Positions 8,199 to 11,732 of a DNA stretch of 11,732 bases are shown piece after piece. Within the stretch, counting starts at the first letter, position 1. The number at the start of each line of letters is the position of its first letter. The notes beneath the pieces were generated by a model, which was given only the letters and a program-made list of their open reading frames with translations, was not told the origin of the DNA and searched no databases. The position numbers were made by a program, and so were the translations under genes. The DNA is taken from assembly GCA_020426065.1 (NCBI GenBank), contig JAGQQT010000075.1, forward strand, positions 1 through 11,732, written 5' to 3'. The stretch is from Planctomycetaceae bacterium. Its GTDB lineage: Bacteria > Planctomycetota > Planctomycetia > Planctomycetales > Planctomycetaceae.

Positions 8199-8462
8199 AT
8201 GGATCGATCTCAATTGACTGACGACAGCAGCCTGGCCCGGGAAATTGTGCAACCGTATCACCAGAAACTGGAGTACACCGCTCCTGAGCGGACGATCCAT
8301 CAGTTGCGTGAGGAGTTTCTCAAACTCACTCCCGGCAGGAACTTGGAACAGTTCACGTCCGGGATGCGGTTCCTGCTGGAAAACCGTTACCTCAAACGGT
8401 TAAACGACGAACGGCTCGAACTCTCACCGGAAGGCCGAGCTTGGCTCATGCAAGATCAGTAA
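8199..8462 (+). CDS. Small probable winged-helix protein
   Basis: The 87-residue soluble protein starts at ATG 8199. The frame is open further upstream to a TTG at 8118 (114 residues), but that codon lies in a hairpin arm and neither start has a clear Shine-Dalgarno sequence, so the start is uncertain. Residues about 30-80 read like a small winged helix: RTIHQLREEFLKL as a first helix, FTSGMRFLLENRYLKRL as a probable recognition helix, then LELSPEGRAWL, similar to the wing plus last helix in archaeal and phage-type regulators. The family is not certain. Divergent transcription from the secreted-protein gene across several dyads fits a local regulator. Its stop is nine bases from the stop of the convergent oxidoreductase gene, which leaves no room for a terminator. 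Confidence 0.55.
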   Translation: MDRSQLTDDSSLAREIVQPYHQKLEYTAPERTIHQLREEFLKLTPGRNLEQFTSGMRFLLENRYLKRLNDERLELSPEGRAWLMQDQ

Positions 8463-8471
8463 GCATCCCGA

Positions 8472-9761
8472 TCACAGCGGATTGGGAATCTCAAAACCGG
8501 CGCGTCGTTCCCGATTGACCCAGCGGTTGGCTTCCTCATCACCGGTGAATTGCTCGGCAACTGGATCCCAGATCAGGCGACGGCCCAGCATGCGGGTCAG
8601 GTTGGCCAGATGGCAAACCGTCACACTCCGATGCCCGATTTCTGCAGAAGCGCGCGGAGTCTCGCGGGATCGCATACAGTCCAGCCAGTTCTGGATATGC
8701 CAGCGGGCCTGCCAGAGAGCCAGATTATCACTCCATTTCCTCTCCTCTTCTGTCACATCGACCTGCTTTAACAGCTCCGCTCCGATCTCACCCGGATTCG
8801 TCGTGAATTTGTTCCGGTTGATTTCAATCTTGCCCTTTTCCCCGATGAAGATTGCTCCGCCGACGGGGCCGTTCCCGGGAAGTACGAAATTCAACGGAGT
8901 CCCATCGGCATATTTCATCCCAACTTCTCCGTTGAGGCCGGGAGTGATTGGCCACATTTCGACCGGGCCGGTGCCATCCTTCCCCAGCGCCCACTGAACC
9001 TGATCCAGTCCATGTGCTCCCCAGTTGGTCATTTCTCCCCCCATGGTATCAATCCAGTTTCCACGCCATTGTGGATTGTAGGGTCGGAACTTCGCCTGAT
9101 TGAGCCACATGTCCCAGTCCAGTCCGGCAGGAACCGGTTCTTCCGGAAAGGGCTCTGCTGGCAACGCCTGTGGTCCAATGTAGTTGACTGCTCTCACTTC
9201 AATGATTTTGCCCAACCCACCCGAGCGAATGAAATCGCAGGCGACCCGGTTCATTTCCATGGAACGCTGCTGGGTTCCCACCTGCAGCACACGCTTGTAC
9301 TTGTCGACAGCCTGAACCAGTGAGCGTCCTTCGCTGATGCCCAGCGAGAGTGGCTTTTCGGCATAAACATCCTTCCCAGCCTGACAGGCATGAATGCAGG
9401 GGAGGACGCGCTGGAATGCCTGGGTTGCCACTATCACACCGTCAATATCTTTCCGGTCCAGCATTTTGCGATAATCCTGGTACAGATCCCAGCTCGCACC
9501 TTTCTTGTTGCGATAGGCTTCTGCCCGGGGGAGATCGCAATCACTCAAGGCAACAATCTCAGCTTCTTCCGGCAATTGGTCCATCAGCAGCGTCGCACGA
9601 AAACCGACCCCAATCGTGCCGACCCGAATTCGATCATTTGCACCCGGCTTTCCCGCTCCTCCCAGCGCTGATGAGGGAATGATCGTGGGGGCGACAATCC
9701 CGGCTGCCAGCCCCTTTAGTGTTGTACGACGGGAAATCAGTTTCGACTGGGAAGTGTTCAT
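8472..9761 (-). CDS. Exported Gfo/Idh/MocA family oxidoreductase
   Basis: The 429-residue NAD(P)-dependent oxidoreductase of the glucose-fructose oxidoreductase/inositol dehydrogenase family probably acts outside the cytoplasm. The N-terminus carries a twin-arginine leader (SRRTTLKG, R11-R12, then a hydrophobic stretch to about residue 32). The Rossmann fold starts at about 44 (IRVGTIGVGFRA). The family EKP motif is at 135-137 (DVYAEKPLSL) and the active-site region is GEMTNWGAHGLD (242-253), with H250 and D253. The substrate is probably a sugar, polyol or derivative but cannot be read from sequence. The start at 9761 is supported by an AAGGA-type ribosome site eight bases upstream (minus strand, 9770-9774). 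An earlier in-frame ATG at 9827 overlaps the stop of the upstream gene (TAATG) but lacks such a site and would put 32 residues before the twin arginines. It is probably second in a two-gene operon. Confidence 0.9.
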   Translation of the reverse strand: MNTSQSKLISRRTTLKGLAAGIVAPTIIPSSALGGAGKPGANDRIRVGTIGVGFRATLLMDQLPEEAEIVALSDCDLPRAEAYRNKKGASWDLYQDYRKMLDRKDIDGVIVATQAFQRVLPCIHACQAGKDVYAEKPLSLGISEGRSLVQAVDKYKRVLQVGTQQRSMEMNRVACDFIRSGGLGKIIEVRAVNYIGPQALPAEPFPEEPVPAGLDWDMWLNQAKFRPYNPQWRGNWIDTMGGEMTNWGAHGLDQVQWALGKDGTGPVEMWPITPGLNGEVGMKYADGTPLNFVLPGNGPVGGAIFIGEKGKIEINRNKFTTNPGEIGAELLKQVDVTEEERKWSDNLALWQARWHIQNWLDCMRSRETPRASAEIGHRSVTVCHLANLTRMLGRRLIWDPVAEQFTGDEEANRWVNRERRAGFEIPNPL

Positions 9762-9826
9762 CGCGCTTTTCCTTCCAGAATCTAGATGCGTGGGAACTGT
9801 ATTCGGTATCTGATGTTTCTGTATCA

Positions 9827-10906
9827 TTAACGGGTCTGATCGAGCGAAAGCCCGCTGGCCTGCAGGACCGCCCGCTGCACATTCAATTCATGATCGTAAG
9901 GATAGTCATTCTGTTTTTCACCTCGAATGACCTGGGCCATATCAGCAGCGTCCGCTAAATAACGCTGAAAGTTCGGGAAATTGATGTCCTGATAACCCTT
10001 CTGATATTCACCATGTGGCTGAGAAAAGGCAACCCGGGCGGAAGGTCGATCCAGTGGCTGGATGTGGAAAGTTCCTTCAGTTCCACAGACCACGAAATGC
10101 CGGCGGGCAAAACCTTCAACTTCCATGCCGCTGGTTTTGATTGAAGCAATGGCCCGAGGATAGGAGAAAACGGCCAGCATGTTATCAACCAGACTATCGT
10201 CCAGTTGAGAAGCATGTTGTGAAAACGAAGTCATGTCTTCCGGCTTGCCCAGGACACCAATCACAAGATCAATCAGGTGACATCCCAGTTCAAACATCAG
10301 TCCACCCGGGTAACTGGCCAGCTGCTGGCGGTTTCCTGGAGGAATCACTTTGCTCATGACCGCATGAATCTCAAAAACATCACCCAGCCAGCCCTGCTGC
10401 AGGCAATGCTTCAGGAGAATGATTCCCGGGTTATAGCGGTACATGTAACCCAGCTGGACCATCAGTTGTTGTTTCTCTGCGTTCTGCAGAATCCGCTCAA
10501 ACTGCGGAAAAGATTCCCCGGCAGGTTTGTCCAGGTGAATGTGTTTCCCGGCAGCGATGCACTGCTCTGCCACATCAAGCAGCTGATGCACTTCGGTTTC
10601 GACCAGCACCACCTGCAGACCGGGCACGTTCAACAGTTGCTCGGGAGTCATCCAGGGGAGATCAGCATACGTAGCTTGCGATTGGGCCCGCTCCCGCAAA
10701 ACAGGATCCGGTTCCGCAATGCCGACAACCTCATAATCTTCCGAGGCCCGATAAACCGAAAGTTTACTGGCATGAGCGTGCCCGGTTCCGATCTGTCCAA
10801 TCCGAATGGGAGCTTTCTTCTCTCCTGCAGAGACAGTCGAGGAGAATGCACTGAGCCCGATGGCTGTCTGCAATGCTAAAAAATCGCGTCGTGGGAACTT
10901 CGTCAT
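9827..10906 (-). CDS. Exported Gfo/Idh/MocA family oxidoreductase (divergent paralogue)
   Basis: The 359-residue NAD(P)-dependent oxidoreductase belongs to the same family as its downstream neighbour but is clearly different in sequence and shorter. The leader MTKFPRRDFLAL contains twin arginines at 6-7 and a hydrophobic stretch to about 26, so Tat export is likely. The Rossmann fold begins at about 34 (IRIGQIGTGHAHA). The usual EKP is DKP here (126-128, IHLDKPAGE), keeping the catalytic-position lysine K127. The active-site region is GGLMFELGCHLID (201-213), with H210 and D213; the common Asp of GGxxxDxGxH is Glu206. ATG 10906 is chosen because the twin-arginine leader follows directly and a promoter-like pair (10958-10986) lies within the 34-codon open extension to 11008. 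The gene ends 65 bases before the next start, so one operon is likely. Confidence 0.88.
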   Translation of the reverse strand: MTKFPRRDFLALQTAIGLSAFSSTVSAGEKKAPIRIGQIGTGHAHASKLSVYRASEDYEVVGIAEPDPVLRERAQSQATYADLPWMTPEQLLNVPGLQVVLVETEVHQLLDVAEQCIAAGKHIHLDKPAGESFPQFERILQNAEKQQLMVQLGYMYRYNPGIILLKHCLQQGWLGDVFEIHAVMSKVIPPGNRQQLASYPGGLMFELGCHLIDLVIGVLGKPEDMTSFSQHASQLDDSLVDNMLAVFSYPRAIASIKTSGMEVEGFARRHFVVCGTEGTFHIQPLDRPSARVAFSQPHGEYQKGYQDINFPNFQRYLADAADMAQVIRGEKQNDYPYDHELNVQRAVLQASGLSLDQTR

Positions 10907-10957
10907 GGCAGACTCACGAAAAATCTCATTGGCGGCTCTGCGGAATTCACAATCAAA

Positions 10958-10986
10958 ATCGTAATTGCTCCCATGAGCATTCACAA
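10958..10986 (-). promoter_or_regulatory. Candidate sigma70-like promoter for the oxidoreductase operon
   Basis: On the minus strand, TTGTGA (10981-10986) and TACGAT (10958-10963) are separated by exactly 17 bases, with four of six matches to each consensus hexamer. The -10 box is about 51 bases before the ATG at 10906. The sequence TTGTGAAT occurs twice nearby, so an activator site is also possible. The call rests on pattern only. Confidence 0.35.
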
Positions 10987-11026
10987 CGGAAGAGGAAAAC
11001 AATCCCACAGTTCCAACGAGGATCTT

Positions 11027-11086
11027 CGGTTCGAGTTTACTTCCCGATAGCCTCCAGGTTCCACCTTCCCTCCTGAAACTCGACCG
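11027..11086. repeat. Inverted repeat in divergent oxidoreductase/Nramp region
   Basis: CGGTTCGAGTTT (11027-11038) pairs with AAACTCGACCG (11076-11086), 11 pairs with one bulged T, across 37 bases. It sits directly upstream of the promoter-like pair at 11093-11121. It could be a pair of operator half-sites or a stem in a minus-strand leader. The rest of the 264-base divergent region (10907-11170) shows no gene. Confidence 0.4.
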
Positions 11087-11092
11087 GGTGAA

Positions 11093-11121
11093 TTGACCTC
11101 AGCGAAGTCAGCCCACAGAAT
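11093..11121 (+). promoter_or_regulatory. Candidate sigma70-like promoter for the Nramp gene
   Basis: TTGACC (11093-11098) and CAGAAT (11116-11121) are separated by exactly 17 bases and match the -35 consensus at five of six positions and the -10 at four of six. The -10 box is 49 bases before the ATG at 11171. The inverted repeat at 11027-11086 ends just upstream. Confidence 0.4.
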
Positions 11122-11170
11122 GACAGCTTGCCATCAGTTCCAGATCGACTTGCCAGCAAAGATTAACTCC

Positions 11171-11732
11171 ATGCAACGTTCGCGATCACTTCTTTCAATT
11201 ATTGGTCCGGCAATTGTCGTCGCGGCTGTCGTGCTGGGACCGGGGAGTATTCTCACCAGCTCCAAAGTGGGTTGTGAATACGGTTACCGGATGTTGTGGG
11301 TGGTGACGATGGCCGGCCTGCTCATGGTGGGGGCAACGGCTCTTTCCGGCAGACTTGGCTCACGCCTGGAACGAACATTGTGTGGCGAGCTGGCTCATCA
11401 GCTTGGTCGCCCGGCGGCTGCCTTTATAGGAGTTGTGCTGTTCCTGGTCGTGGCGGCCTTTCAATCCAGTAACAATATCGCAGTCGTCGCCGCATTCGAT
11501 CCCCTGCTCCCTCAGGTCTCTGAACAATGGCCGCTCGAGAAACTCAACATGCTGAAGGCATTCATTCTGGTTCTCAGCAATGGTCTGATTGTGGCCACGC
11601 TCTATGGGTTCAGTCAGCTGTATGGCAAGCTTGAGAAGCTGATGATCGCTCTGATGATCATGATGGTGATTGGCTTTGGAGTGAACCTGCTGTTTGCCAA
11701 ACCGAATCTGCTGGAAGTCTTCCGGGGCTTCG
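11171..11732 (+). CDS. Nramp-family metal transporter, N-terminal part (3' end outside window)
   Basis: The first 187 codons of a polytopic membrane transporter are present; the frame is open at the window edge. Hydrophobic helices appear at about residues 8-30, 43-62, 84-103, 130-148 and 155-175, as in the first half of an Nramp protein (LeuT fold). The opening segment, [19 protein letters not shown] then [15 protein letters not shown], matches the TM1 and TM2 region of the family, and [18 protein letters not shown] matches the family's TM5. The DPGN motif that supplies two metal ligands in TM1 reads GPGS here (23-26), so the metal site must differ. The TM6 methionine region lies beyond the window. 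The start at ATG 11171 has no clear Shine-Dalgarno sequence. The substrate is probably a divalent cation but should not be assumed to be Mn or Fe. Confidence 0.85.
   Translation, partial: MQRSRSLLSIIGPAIVVAAVVLGPGSILTSSKVGCEYGYRMLWVVTMAGLLMVGATALSGRLGSRLERTLCGELAHQLGRPAAAFIGVVLFLVVAAFQSSNNIAVVAAFDPLLPQVSEQWPLEKLNMLKAFILVLSNGLIVATLYGFSQLYGKLEKLMIALMIMMVIGFGVNLLFAKPNLLEVFRGF

Noticed and set aside
9762..9827. Earlier start at 9827 for the first oxidoreductase, overlapping the upstream stop as TAATG
   Set aside because: Reinitiation at TAATG is possible. However, the ribosome site favours 9761, and the extension would place 32 residues ahead of the twin-arginine motif.
10277..10879. A 200-codon plus-strand open frame across the second oxidoreductase
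   Set aside because: It lies wholly opposite a well-supported Gfo/Idh/MocA gene with intact motifs, and its translation shows no domain or signal.
10907..11008. A 34-codon extension of the second oxidoreductase to ATG 11008
   Set aside because: It would move the twin-arginine motif far from the N-terminus and overlap a promoter-like pair. The sequence shows no coding character.

Overview
The window looks like chromosomal DNA from a planctomycete, probably of the Planctomycetaceae/Gimesia type; the genus is a guess. Four things support this. There are two exported Gfo/Idh/MocA oxidoreductases with twin-arginine leaders. There is a large secreted protein of four DUF11-type repeats. There is a Cys/Met/Pro-rich secreted protein with V-P-x-T-x-Y-R repeats. 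There is also an ABC-2 permease coupled to a membrane-anchored helical protein. I see no insertion sequence, phage gene, CRISPR array, tRNA or rRNA.

Layout. Positions 1-1798 (+) hold the end of an ABC-2 type permease, overlapped ATGA-style by a 447-residue anchored protein of unknown function. A strong hairpin at 1864-1894 closes this operon against the convergent DUF11-repeat protein (1964-3991, -). A 375-base divergent region follows, then a DUF3592-type membrane protein (4367-4831, +), a small four-helix membrane protein with a GTG start (4926-5351, +) and a prokaryotic iron-sulfur (6-4) photolyase-family protein (5396-6976, +). A hairpin at 7013-7042 separates the photolyase from the convergent Cys/Met/Pro-rich secreted protein (7068-7931, -). 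The region upstream of that gene is unusually dense in dyad symmetry. A small probable winged-helix protein (8199-8462, +) reads away from it. Next come two Gfo/Idh/MocA oxidoreductases in one minus-strand unit (10906 down to 8472). Last is a divergent Nramp-family transporter (11171 onward, +), cut by the window end.

How the genes work together. The ABC permease and its neighbour are probably translationally coupled and may form one membrane complex. The small membrane protein and photolyase are 44 bases apart and probably co-transcribed. The two oxidoreductases probably act in one extracytoplasmic sugar or polyol pathway. The other genes look like independent units. I find no clear new defence or mobile system. 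The most unusual points are the Nramp protein lacking both metal-ligand residues of the DPGN motif, the dyad-rich leader at 7935-8131, and the repeat-bearing Cys/Met-rich secreted protein.
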